A DNA stretch of 64,000 nt from Acorus gramineus (lineage: Eukaryota; Streptophyta; Magnoliopsida; Acorales; Acoraceae), in assembly GCA_030737835.1 (NCBI GenBank), contig JAUJYN010000044.1, positions 372,001-436,000 of the forward strand, given 5' to 3'. The notes under the pieces were generated by a model, which was given only the letters and a program-made list of their open reading frames with translations, was not told the DNA's origin and ran no database searches. Shown here piece by piece: positions 12,839 through 24,123 of the stretch. Numbering within the stretch: the stretch's first letter is position 1; each line of letters starts with the position of its first letter. A program made the position numbers and the translations under genes.

Positions 12839-12973
12839 TGATAGAAACAGAGAATAAAATAATGGGAATCCTTGTATTCCACTTAGGGGTTAATCCCTTT
12901 ATATATACAAATATCTAGGAGTTACACGTCTAATACACTACACACATTATAAAATAACACATATAATTTAACA
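12839..12973 (-). repeat. copia 5' LTR
   Basis: Second copy of the 135 bp terminal repeat, with three substitutions relative to 7725-7859. It ends 68 bp before the PPR start codon, so it may contribute to that gene's promoter or leader region. Confidence 0.93.
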
Positions 12974-13041
12974 CCTATAAATAAACTGCGCCTCTAACAA
13001 CAACTCCCTTCAAAACTTCTAAAACCAAAGGGGCAAAAAAA

Positions 13042-15211
13042 ATGCAGACGAGCCTGGGTTCCTCCCAATCCCCACAATCACCACCACCACCCCCCACAAA
13101 AAAGCCTCCCAACCTCCCCACTTTCTCCAACCCCTCCCAACTCAAGCAACTCCACGCGCACCTCCTCCGCTCCAACCAACCCCTCACCCTCCTCTCCCCC
13201 TCCCAAATCACCTCCGTCTGCTCCTCCTCCTCCTCCTCCTTCAACTACGCCAACCTCCTCCTCACCCACTCCTTCAAGAACCCACTCATCGTCCTCTGGA
13301 ACTCCCCCCTCAAGTCCCTCTCCGACTCCCCCTCCCCCTCCTCCGCCCTCTCTCTCTTCTCCCTCCTCCGCCGCGCCGACCTCCTCCCCGACACCTTCAC
13401 CTGCTCCTTCGTCCTCAAAGCCTGCTCCGCCCTCACCGACCTCATCACAGGCAAAACCGTTCACGCCCTCGTCGAGAAGCTCGGCTTCCGCTCCGACCTC
13501 TTTCTCTCCAACACCGTCCTGCACATGTACGCCTCCTGCGGCTCCCTCGGCAACGCGCGCCTCCTGTTCGACAAAATGCCAAACAGGGACGTCGTCACGT
13601 GGAACCTCCTCATGACTAATCTTGCGAAAGCAGGGGACTTGGCCTCTGCGAGGTCTCTGTTCGACGACATGCCTGAGAGGAGCGTCCGGTCTTGGACGGC
13701 GATGATTTCGGCGTACGTCCACTTCGGAGACCCCGACGAGGCTTTGTGTGTTTTTGCGATGATGGAGGACGAGGGGGTCATCGCGCCGAACGAGGCGACC
13801 GTCGTCACGGTCCTGTCGGCGTGCGCGGACTCCGGCGCGCTTTGCGTGGGGAAGAGGCTGCACGCGTACTCCGACCGGAAGGGGTTCCTCCGTCGCGGGA
13901 ACGTGCGCCTCCAAAACGCGCTGATCGACATGTACGTCAAGTGCGGATGTGTGGACGAGGCGAGGAGGGTGTTCACTTCGATGGGGGAGCGGACGGTCGT
14001 GACGTGGTCAACGATGATTGGGGGGTTGGCGATGCATGGCCAGGGGGAGGAGGCGCTCGAGCTCTTCTCAGGGATGACCCGGCTCGGGTTTCAGCCGAAT
14101 GGGGTGACCTTCCTCGGCGTCCTCCACGCGTACAGCCACATGGGGCTGCTCGACGAGGGGCGGAGGTTCTTCAAGAGCATGGGAGAGGACCATGGAGTGG
14201 TGGCCGAGATCGAGCACTACGGTTGTGATGCAAATTTAGAAAGATTGTTTTGATTATTTTTATTAAGGTCTAGATCTAGTCAGGTCTGGTACCATCACTA
14301 TCAGTATTAAATTGTATAGCCTATGAATCGAACTACAGATTGAACTGCACATTCAATTGTGTAGTCCTAAGTGTCACTCTCTCTGTACAGTTCGATTCAC
14401 ATGTTCTGCCGTTCGATTCTGATGATACAGTATCTATACTCTTTTATTAATTTATTTAAATAATTAATTTAGACAACACCCTTTTTAATTTGCATCAGGT
14501 TGCATGGTCGACCTCCTGAGCCGTGCGGGGCGGCTACATGAGGCGCGCGAACTGATAGAGCAAATGCCTATCGAGCCGAACTCGGTCGTCTGGGGCACGC
14601 TCCTCGGGGGATGCCGGGTTCACAAGAACGCCGAGATGGCGGAGGAGGCGATCGGAAGGCTCGTGGAGCTGGACCCGATGAACGACGGTTACTACGTTGT
14701 GCTTTCCAACATCTACGCCGAGGCGGGACGGTGGGCGGATGTGGCGCACGTGAGGAGGGCGATGAGGGCGCGCGGGGTGAGGAAGACGCCCGGGTGGAGC
14801 TCGATAGAAATCGATGGGGGCAGCGGCGGCGGCGTACATGTTTTCGTGGCGGGGGACAGCACGCACGATCGGGCGAAGGAGATATATGAAACGTGGGATG
14901 AATTGCTGGGTGAGCTGAGACAGAGAGGGTACGTAGCGGACACGAGAGAGGTGCTGCTTGACATGGAGGTGGAGGAGGAGAAGGTGAAGGTGTTGTATAA
15001 GCATAGTGAGAAGTTGGCGGTGGTGTTCGGACTGTTGAGCACTCCCAAGGGGGCTACGATCAGGATTATGAAGAACTTGAGAGTGTGTAATGACTGCCAC
15101 AACGTGATGAAGCTGATTTCGAAGATTGAAAATCGGAAGATCGTCGTTCGCGACAGGAATCGGTTCCATTGCTTTGAAGGGGGGTTATGTTCTTGCGGGG
15201 ATTACTGGTAG
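13042..15211 (+). CDS. PLS-class pentatricopeptide repeat protein with E and DYW domains
   Basis: Organellar RNA-editing factor type: PPR repeats bind a specific RNA and the DYW domain is a cytidine deaminase acting in chloroplasts or mitochondria. The first coding part is 13042-14221 and the second 14499-15211. Splicing 14222-14498 (GT...AG) joins them in frame to give 630 aa with the normal sequence EHYGCMVDLLSRAG across the junction. PPR motifs fill residues about 100-420. An E domain follows (TPGWSSIEI), then the deaminase motif HSE (562-564), the zinc motif CNDCH (590-594) and the C-terminus CSCGDYW. The usual RFHHF is RFHCF here. The first 50 residues are Ser/Pro-rich with no clear acidic residue and could be a transit peptide. 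The gap between the two parts is a transposon insertion, so if it is not spliced the gene is a null. The copia element ends 68 bp upstream of the ATG. Confidence 0.88.
14226..14497. mobile_element. 272 bp insertion in the PPR gene acting as a candidate intron
   Basis: The ends are inverted repeats: TGATGCAAATT at the left and AATTTGCATCA at the right (11 bp perfect). The insertion is flanked by GGTTG at 14221-14225 and 14498-14502. TG...CA ends with a 5 bp duplication fit a small solo LTR or TRIM; the long inverted ends would also fit a MITE. The interior is AT-rich and has an inverted pair GAATCGAACT / AGTTCGATTC. The target duplication supplies GT at 14222-14223, and the element end plus the duplication's first G gives CAG at 14496-14498 after a T-rich tract, so 14222-14498 is a GT-AG intron whose removal restores the uninterrupted PPR sequence exactly. 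Confidence 0.88.
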
Positions 15212-16706
15212 CGTGAGGTCGTAAAAAAATTATGTAGAGATGACAATTATACAATATTTCGATGAACCATTTGAACGTCTCAAATTATTTTGGAAGGATT
15301 CATGTGATCATCTCCCGCCTTTACTCAGGCTAATATCTAAATTTTATTAAAATTTTTATTTGATATGATGTGTCTTCAACTATCATTTTTTGAGTGTGTA
15401 AGTCAAATGAAAAGTGAGGGAAAATAATGAAAAATAAAATTTTTTCATTTGACCATAAAAAAATTCAGTATACGTGCAAAACAATGGAAATAAATTTTTT
15501 TTTTATCACTTTTTCTCTCCTATTTTATTTTATTAGAAAAGGCGAGAAAATTTTTTTTTCATATGTGAAAATTTGAGAAAAAGCGATAGAATTTATTCAC
15601 CACATGCACAAACATCATGAAAGTTGGTTAAATGGATTTTTTTTAGAAAAATAGCATTTAGAATTTTGGGTGATTTTTACTCAAATTTATGTTTGAGTAC
15701 ACATTTGTTAAGTACGGGATTGGAAATGTTCTTATATACAAGGAAATCAGTATGTTTGATTAGTCGATGGTTTTTTTTATGTAGATTGGTTTTTTGTTTG
15801 AGTAGGATTAATTTAAATATCAATTAATATCTTTGCGGTTTTATATTTACATTTGTAAAATCTTTCTACGTGTATTATCATTATATAAAAGTGTGTAATA
15901 CCGAAAAAATAAATATTTAATAAACTATTAATAAGTGAGATAAATAAGACCACCACATATATATGCAAGCCAAAATGGAGAGTGATATTTAAATAAATAC
16001 ATGTTGTAAAAAGTACAAAACATTCGAAATAATTCAACTCAAGGATCTTCGTGCTGACATGAAAGGGAGCAATTGCTTATTGTATTCATTTTCCTTCATT
16101 CAAATTTTTTATTTTTTTATTTCATTGGGTATTTTTGACAAGGTTTTAATAAAGCAATAACCAAGTTAGTATATGAAAAAATATTATATTTTTTTTCCTT
16201 CGTTAAGTTTTTATCTCGCGAGGATTTTTTTTGCTAGGTTTTAAAGAGGCATTTCTTGTATGATTGCAGTCGCATGTACCATGTACGCACAACCACACTT
16301 TAAACTATGGCTCTGACAACTACATGACTCCAGGATACAACATTTCCAGCTTCTCTCATTTTCTGTACCAAGAAAACCAGTGAATCCAAAAGAAACAACC
16401 AACTGTATTGTACATTGTCATATATACAAAAACCCAATTTAATAAAAAAAGAATAAATAATAACGATTTTGATCCTCCATATTTTCAACATTCAAAGGGT
16501 GAGCAAGCCGGCAGACTTGGTATGTCCCATAAAGTACAAATTTCTTGTAGAGCAACCGGTCCTCCTCCCCACTAGACCTTCTGTACGTATATCCAAGTTG
16601 GTTTTGGAAGTTCATCTGCTGCTTCAAAAGAATGTAATGTGTATATGACACACTGATACTTCAGCTGTACAATTCCCTCTCAGACTCTTATGAGCCGAAC
16701 TCTGCA
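15212..16706. other. convergent intergenic region between PPR and U-box genes
   Basis: AT-rich sequence with no recognisable gene. The short ORFs have no family features. The right-hand few hundred bases (about 16450-16706) are presumably the 3' UTR of the minus-strand U-box gene. Confidence 0.55.
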
Positions 16707-19700
16707 TCAAAAATACGAAGACTGCTCATGAAGCACATTCAAGTGAGCAAGTATTCGAGCCGCTAAAGCTCTTACGTTACCACTTCCCCTCTGTGTCATC
16801 TCAACTAATGGCGTCTGAGCCAAAGCCCCGTAATTCCTCTTCATCTCCTCCAAACGGAAGACCCTTTCCAAGACGAGCAGGCACTTTTCCTGCAACTCCA
16901 CGGAGCTTGAACTCAGCAACCTTATCATCGGTATGATTCCATTCGCTTCGGCGATGACCTTAACTCCACTCTGTAGCTTAACACCATCAATGAGAGTCAT
17001 CAGTGCCAATAGAGAAGCCTCACTAGTCCCAGATTCTCTGTCTCCGAGGAGTCTCACCAATGGTTCCACTGCATCCGCCTCCACAAGGCAAAACGATGAC
17101 TGTATGGAACACATACCATTATGCACCGGGCAGCCAGTTTCGGGTTGTGGTGCAAAGCACATGAAACCCCTTCGCCTCTCTATGGGCCTGGTGAGCTCAG
17201 TCGAACTCTCAGAAAATTGGGCAAGAGAAATCGCAGCGTGTTTTTTGGTCAAAGAACTGCCTGATCCCAAGAGCAGGACAAGGGTGGGAATCATGCCAAG
17301 ATCAGCAACCTTTTTCTGCCAGTCAGGTCTTGCAGATATAGTGAAACGACATAATGCCGCAACTGCGTTCTCTGTTAGATGATTCTCTGATGACATGTTT
17401 TGGTTTCCATTGGTGAAAAAACTTGTAATGATTGGAAGTGCTCCGGTGTCCAGGAGCCACTGGGTGAAGTGGGCGTAGGCAGTGGGTAGCAAGGAGATGA
17501 TACCCAGTGCTGCTGCAATCTCTTCTTCATCATTAGAGGTTTTGATGACAGTGAGAACATTTTCTAAGCATGTTTGATTTACACACTCCACAGATGTGTC
17601 ATCATCACGATCTTCCAACAAGCAGGACATCAACTTAATGGCATTTGCACGTACCATGGGATTATTGGCTCCACAATGTGGAATCAGTACTTGAATAGCA
17701 GAACACTGCATATGAATTAAGATGTAGAAAATTAAACCATTATACAGTAGCTGGGATTTGTATGGAAAATCAGCAGGGCTGCATATTACATTAGGACAAA
17801 AAGATGGGTAAATAAATGCATGTGAATTTTATTGCATAAAAAGTATGGAACACATTTTTTATAAATCTTGGGTTATTTGATCCTCAATTTAGTTTATGTA
17901 AGCAAATTGCCACTAGTAAAACGATTTCTAGTGGCATCTCTTAGCACACTACTGGCATGTATTATGAGCTAATTTATTTGTTTTGTACAGCAGCAATTAA
18001 CAATGCGTTTTTTATATTTTTCACAGAAAAAGGAACATGCGTCATTAGATGTATATGCAAGACATGTTGGGAGAGTACATAAGATAGTCTGTGATTGAAC
18101 AGCATCTACAGAAATATGTTCAAATATAAGTAACTACTTGACAAAACTGATATATTTAGTATAATAATTAATGTGCTAATGGTATCATGTTCATGCTTTG
18201 AGAGAGAGAATAATATCAACCGTATTTGCCATCAATTAAGCATTTGCACATTTTGAAATGTTATCATTTTTAAGCATCTGATGAAGCAAAATACTACTCT
18301 ATATGGACAAATACCTGTCTTAGCTTGGCTTTCATATCTACTGCTGAGGAAAGCTGGCACATTGCAAGAAAAGCTCGAAGAATACTGCATTGTACAGTGG
18401 ACCGTGTCAAGTTAACCAGGGAAAAGAGATGGAAGATGTCCTTATCAGAATCCAGCAGTATCAGAGTGCTATCAGCCTCCGATTTTGTGGCTGATATAGC
18501 AAGGTTCATGATTATGGCAGCCATCTGTTCTTGCAAGCTTGAAGATGTTATGCTGTTATGATAAACAAGATGAAGAAGTGGACGCACTGCTCCATCTCTA
18601 ATCATCTGCAGACCATTTTTGGGCAAACTTGAAAGATTTTGAAGGGATTTACCAGCCACTATCTTTGTCTCAGTATTTCCATTTTCAATCATATGAAGAA
18701 GTAGCGGGAGCACTCCATTTTCAAAAAGATCTGCTTTGCTGTGATCAGTCAACTCCATTTTAGACAAGGCAGTGACCATGCTCAACTTCACATCCTCTGA
18801 TCCTGCAACTAATTGCCTGAGTATTTGGAATTAATGATTTCAACTAATAAGTTTGAAATCATGTAAAAAATCTACTAATTTTTTTTTCAAAACCATATAA
18901 TTTATTAACCTAGCAACCACATGTTCTAGCGAAGGAAGATGTGCAGAATAATGATAGGATTGGTTACATTTTCAGAAAGGTTTAAAAAATAAATAATAAT
19001 CAATTACTATGAGTATTACTAAAACGACAAGCTCATTAGCTTACTATGCTGATTTCAAGACCTCCAGCAATGGCTATTTGAGAAACAAAAATCTAAGCAA
19101 ATGCATTCATGAAATTCACGACGAGTGTTATGAGTTTCCATGAGTAACTCAACATTGACACAAAGAATGTCTTGGTATAAATGAATTATAGTAGTACAAT
19201 TAATTAGACTAATGCATTAACAATGGTAAGATGATAAAAGTGTGATATGGATGTCATGTAAGCCTCATCACAAAGGTCACATGATTGAAATTCCCAAGAA
19301 TAATAAATAAAAAAAAACTAATTCCAGGTGATGATCAACAAGATGACATGAAATGTGGCATTATAGAATATATTTTTTACTATAGGAGATATATCATTAT
19401 AATGAAATCCACATTTTCAATGTACACGTATAACAGTTCAAGTATCTCTCAGGATCTATCTGATACATCCCTCTAAGATTTAGAGTGACATTATCACCAT
19501 GTTAAGAAGCAAAGCAGAACTGTTAGGATTAGGACTATGTTTTCAATATGAAAGTGGAGGAGTTCTTTTGAAATATGAATCAGTGGCATAGAGTTCATTA
19601 GACAGCTCAGTCTGGCTGGCTATTACTCTTGAATTACAATAAGAAATTCTAGAAATATCACTAATGAATTTTTCCTTTTTTTTCAAAACATAACCTAATA

Positions 19701-22441
19701 GGTATAGCTTTGGTGATTCATTTCCTCACTATGGTACATTGGCTCGGAAAAGGTGGTTATTTTATGTTTACCTTGATTATAGAAAATTACACCAGACACT
19801 ACCTAAGCCAACTTTATCAATTACATATGAGGTGTATGTTTGTTCATTTATGTTTTTCTTTACAAAGGGGAACACAGAAAGAGGTTCATTGCAATGAACT
19901 AGCAGGTCAATCACCTTCAGAAAATTCAGTATATATTATATATGAGGTGTATGTTTGTTCATTTGTTTTTCTTTACAAAGGGGAACAAAAGAAAGAGGTT
20001 CATTGCAATGAACTAGCAGGTCAATCACCTTCAGAAAATTCAGTATATATTATATAGAAAATACACAAAACCATTCGCACCACAAATGCACCGTGTGCAC
20101 CATCAGATATTGGAGGGACTAATTTATTCCAAAAGTAGATTGAAGAACCCACAACAGTTTGATTTTGTAAGTATAAAAAATTTCATGATCAGGGCTTTGA
20201 ACTAATCATTCAACCTATTGTGTGAATGAAGTCAAAAACTTATCACAGGAGTCTGTAGCATAGAATTTCTATGTCATGCCAAGAGAGAAGCAACAGTAAA
20301 TGAAAAAAATTGGATTTGACAATACAAGTAGGGCTACAACAATCTCAATGAAAAATTTTATTGGAAATCCATGTCACAAAATTAGTATTCTAAAAAGCGG
20401 GATTGAGTGGGGATTAAGCAAGTGCCTAGGTGGGCCTAGCCTGCTCTAGGGGATTAAGCAGGAATTAAGTGGAGTTTAATCTCATTAATTTGATTTATTT
20501 CATTGAATTTTTTTTTTTTTTTTTTTAAATGCAACTATAATATATACATATATATCATACATATTTATATATTTGTATGTGGTGTGTGTGTGTGCGCATA
20601 TACATATACACTTATATATGTTTATGTATATATTAAAATTTCTTATTATTAAAAAATTGCTGATTAATTTCCACTTAATCCCTGTGTAGTCCGATTAATC
20701 ATTAGGCAGCAACTTCCCACCCGATTGACTAGCGCCTAGAGATTTTTAGGATCTAGACAAAATCTAATTCACTGCTCAAGTTTAAAAAAGGCACCTGAGG
20801 TAATGTGTTGCAATAGAGGGGTGAAATAATTCGCTTTTGCCATCTGCACAACATTTTGATCCGAAAAGGAGAGGTTCTCCAATAGCTCCCTTGCATCATT
20901 AGCCGCTTGAGCATTGTCACTATTCAACATAGTCACCAAGAGGAGTATGCAGCCTTGCACCCTCCCAATACGACCACAAACTTCTTCAATCTTTGACAGT
21001 TCCAATAACAATGCTACTGCCAATTTACCTTCCACAATACTTTTCGCAAGCAATCGTACTGTTAATTCGATGGTATTATCCACTTTTGCAATTATTTCCT
21101 ACAACACTGAATACAACTTGTTCAAGAATTCGAAACAATCATTCAATCCTTATTTCATGTTCTCTATAACACATCAAAGAAAAAAAAAGAAGTCAAGAAA
21201 CCAAAAGTTACCTTGTTTTCATTGCTGTCCTTTGCCAACATGATAAGTAGCTCCAGAGCGCGAGTCCTCACCAGCCCCTTCCTCTTAAGAAACCCAACAA
21301 AAACGGGCACATAATTCTCCAAAACCACAAACTCCCTCTTCGACAAGTCCTCTTTGCAGAGCCCAAGTAACTGCCCCAGACCCTGCACCACCACCTGCTT
21401 ATCCTCTGAACCCAATTGCAACCTCATCGAAGCAATCAATATCATCGTATTCCTCTCCTTCCACTCCTCAATCGACTTCCGGAGCGTGATATTGGGCCTG
21501 AGCAATCCGATCTCCAATGGAGCCATCGTGAGCGGACAATTCACATTCCCATCGGAGAGCCACTTCTCGATCGCACTCCTCTCAAAGGTCTGCCCCATGG
21601 GGGTCTCCACGGGGTCCACCATAACATCGCGCGTGATCGGGCAGTAGAACGACTGCAGCGGCTCCAGAGGCTGGTTCCCCAACGAACCCCTCTTGCTGTG
21701 GTACTTGCTCTCCTTCTCCTTGAACGACAGAGCGGCGTCCGATCGGCTGAGGAGGGCTATGATCTGGTCCATCTGGATCGCCTCAGCCTGGTCCTTCTTC
21801 AGCTGCGCCTCCGCGACCTCCCTCTTGAACTCCTCGAACTCCCTCTTCAGAGCCGCTCGTTCCGGGGGGATCCCCAGCACGTCCGCGATCAGGGACATCA
21901 GACGGTTCGCGTACGCCCTATCGGCGTTCCTCTGATGAACCCCCCTCTCGATGTTCTCCAGCACCTCCTCTTCGGCGACCGCCGCCTTGAATTCGGCGCG
22001 CTCCATCGCGTCGATGAGCGCGCCTATCTCGTCTTTCACGTCCGCGGAGATTTCGAGGGAGGCGAAGTCGAGGATGCCGAGGGCGCGCCCGATCTTCTTC
22101 GTGGAGGACTCCAGACGCCCGAGGATGCGGCGGCAGTTGACGAGGAGGTAGATGCGGTTCTTCTGGTTGCAGTCCGAGGCGAGCTTCCTCGCCTCCTTCG
22201 ATTCGCGACCGAGTTCGTCGGCGACGCGGCGCAGGGTGTTCGGGGAGGAGTTCTTACTGGAGATCTCTGTGAGGACGGGGACGACCCGGTCGAGGAAGGT
22301 CGAGAACTCAGAGAAGCTCTCCCTCTCGAAGAGGACGTCGCGAGCGGCGCGAGCGGTCACTTTGATCTCCTCCACGACTTTCGTGATCGCCTCCGTCGCT
22401 GGAATAAGCTGTAAGTTCGCGATAAGGTTCGCGGCCGCCAT
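16707..22441 (-). CDS. U-box E3 ubiquitin ligase with armadillo repeats (PUB42/43/44-like)
   Basis: Cytosolic or plasma-membrane-associated E3 ligase: the U-box recruits a ubiquitin-conjugating enzyme and the ARM repeats bind substrates. Exons on the minus strand are 22441-21212, 21098-20795, 18802-18315 and 17705-16707. All junctions are GT-AG, the phases agree and the total is 3021 nt (1006 aa). The N-terminal 250 residues are helical and coiled-coil rich. The U-box is at residues about 264-330, starting FYCPITRDVMVDPV. The remaining two thirds are ARM-like helical repeats, including EEEIAAALGIISLLP. The sequence resembles the SAUL1/PUB43 clade linked to senescence and immunity (recalled from the family, not searched). 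An in-frame ATG 60 bp upstream (22501) would add 20 basic residues; I chose 22441 because MAAANLI begins the conserved-looking part. Intron 2 (20794-18803) is 2 kb. Confidence 0.92.
19825..20056. repeat. 115 bp tandem duplication in U-box gene intron 2
   Basis: Two head-to-tail copies begin ATATGAGGTGTATG at 19825 and 19940. They differ by a few bases (for example TTTATGTTTTTC against TTTGTTTTTC), indicating a fairly recent local duplication with no visible function. Confidence 0.9.
20395..20760. repeat. possible degenerate dispersed repeat in U-box gene intron 2
   Basis: The left end has GATTGAGTGGGGATTAAG and AAGTGCCTAGG; the right end has CCACTTAATCCC and GCGCCTAGAG, roughly inverse complements. 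The middle is AT-rich with TA and TG microsatellite. No target duplication could be defined. Confidence 0.3.
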
Positions 22442-22720
22442 GTCTCTGTGTGCGTCTCTCTCTCTCCGTCGCTTACGCGGATCGCAGGAATCACGAGGCA
22501 ATGATTGGATGCTGTAGCTGGTTAATTATTTTAAAGGGTTTGTAGAAGTCGGAGAAGTGAGAGAAAGTGAGGGAGGAGACTGATAAGTGAGGATGACTTC
22601 GTCTTCGTCAATACATGACGGGACCGGGGCTGGGCCGTTGACCATTCTCAGGCGCCAGTCGATTTAAATTGTACACTTGTGTTGTCCGTCGTACACGTTT
22701 AAGATGAGAGACCGGAAATA

Positions 22721-22751
<31 letters not shown>

Positions 22752-22937
22752 GTTTTTAAATTTATATCTAAATTTAAATTTTAAATAAAAATGACTTAAA
22801 AATCTACCTGGTCATTTATTTATTTTTTATTTTATTTGATAAAAACAAGGCACTCTGCTAGTAGTGGCCGCAGAGAAACAGGTTAATAGAAGCTGTACCT
22901 TTGGGTCAAGGCAACGCTAACCAACTCCATTGGGCTT
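22442..22937. other. promoter and 5' region of the U-box gene
   Basis: No gene is seen. The first 120 bp (minus-strand 5' leader) are rich in C/T on the minus strand, and a (TTA)n microsatellite lies at 22720-22751. No promoter element could be assigned with confidence. Confidence 0.5.
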
Positions 22938-24065
22938 TAGGGATGACAATAGATCGGATTGAAGTTGGGTTTCCGTAATCCGAATCCAATTCGTCTCTTC
23001 AATGTTGAACTCTATATCAGTCCCACCCACCTCACTTTAAGTTTTACAATTTAAAATCCATATCTACTCCATTCCATTTTAGATTTTGCATCTTAAAATC
23101 CATACCCACCCCCATGTAAAATGAATTGAATTGCTTGGTTCCTATAGTTAATATAAGAAAAAAAATTATATAATATATTAAATTATTTTTAACATAAATA
23201 CGAATTACATTCATACAAAAAACTTTAATTCGTTCTTACATGAAAATAATAAAATCTCAAAATATATAAAACATAAAATAGTTCATGACATCCATTGCAT
23301 AAAAAAATTGAGAATTAGTTAAAACATTTTTAATACATAAAGTTCATTCAAAATTATATACAAGATCAAATAAATAAAAAAATTGACTTATATGTTGAAA
23401 GGAAAATGAAAAGATAAAAAGTTATAAAACATCAAACAACACATTTTGTTTTTAAGGTGGAAAACAATTGATTGAATGAATGGGCGTTTATTTTGAATTT
23501 TTTTTATGTGAGATAAATGTGAAAAATTGGATGGAGAGAAAATATGATGGTAGTTGAATTCTAACTTGTAACTATATTAAGAATTTTTTTTGTTTATAGT
23601 TTATAAATCCTAACAAGGTATATGTTTCGATATAATTTTTTATATTTTTTATAAATGCATCCATGCAATTTATTAGAATTGATATAGTATTTATTGCATC
23701 AATCCATGCAATACCTCATTAGATGAGGTATAATATTTTTAAAAAATTTAAAACACGTGTAAACTAAAATTAGAACTGAAAAATAGACTGTAGGTAACAT
23801 TATCTTTACAGAAAAGATCATAACTTATGGTTCATAGGCTATGTCCCTAAAAAAAAATGTTTTATAAAAAAAAACCACGACCCCTCATCCCAAGGTGGTT
23901 TTCGCCATTTCGGTTGAGTTTTAAACATAAAAGCCATACCTAACCCATGTATAACATGGGTCATGACAGTTTGAGGCGGATTTGAAAAAATATTGAATCC
24001 AAACCCACTGTAATAGTGGCGGATTGAATCAGATTACCAATAAAACCTATCAATTGTTATCCCCA
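22938..24065. mobile_element. non-autonomous hAT-like DNA transposon
   Basis: A 1128 bp AT-rich element starts TAGGGATGACAAT and ends ATTGTTATCCCCA, which are imperfect terminal inverted repeats typical of hAT ends. TTGGGCTT is duplicated exactly at 22930-22937 and 24066-24073, the 8 bp target duplication that defines hAT. It has no transposase ORF. The interior has further inverted stretches such as GATCGGATTGAA against GGATTGAATCAGATT. The segment near 23600-23806 looks like an older copy of the 4503-4771 repeat. Confidence 0.85.
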
Positions 24066-24123
24066 TTGGGCTTTGGAGAATCATTGTCCACCTTGCCGTC
24101 AACAACTTTTGAACCTTGGCAAA

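Larger units (their letters stand above)
7725..12973 (-). mobile_element. Ty1/copia LTR retrotransposon, complete structure, broken ORF
   Basis: The element is bounded by two 135 bp LTRs (7725-7859 and 12839-12973) that start TG, end CA and differ at 3 positions. Direct CCTAT duplications flank it at 7720-7724 and 12974-12978. Its orientation is minus: the primer-binding site abuts the right-hand LTR and the domain order is gag, protease, integrase, reverse transcriptase, RNase H (copia type). The short LTRs and about 98% LTR identity indicate a fairly recent insertion, but at least three frame disruptions make this copy non-autonomous. It lies between the OPT gene and the PPR gene. Confidence 0.95.

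Noticed and set aside
13078..13914. 278 aa minus-strand ORF opposite the PPR gene
   Set aside because: Acidic, Gly/Glu-rich low-complexity translation of the complement of the PPR coding strand; the PPR motifs on + explain it.
14226..14497. Ordinary ancestral spliceosomal intron in the PPR gene
   Set aside because: The exact 5 bp duplication and 11 bp inverted ends show a recent mobile insertion, although it may now be spliced.
21416..22414. 332 aa plus-strand ORF over U-box exon 1
   Set aside because: Arg/Leu-rich antisense translation of the U-box coding exon; no family features.
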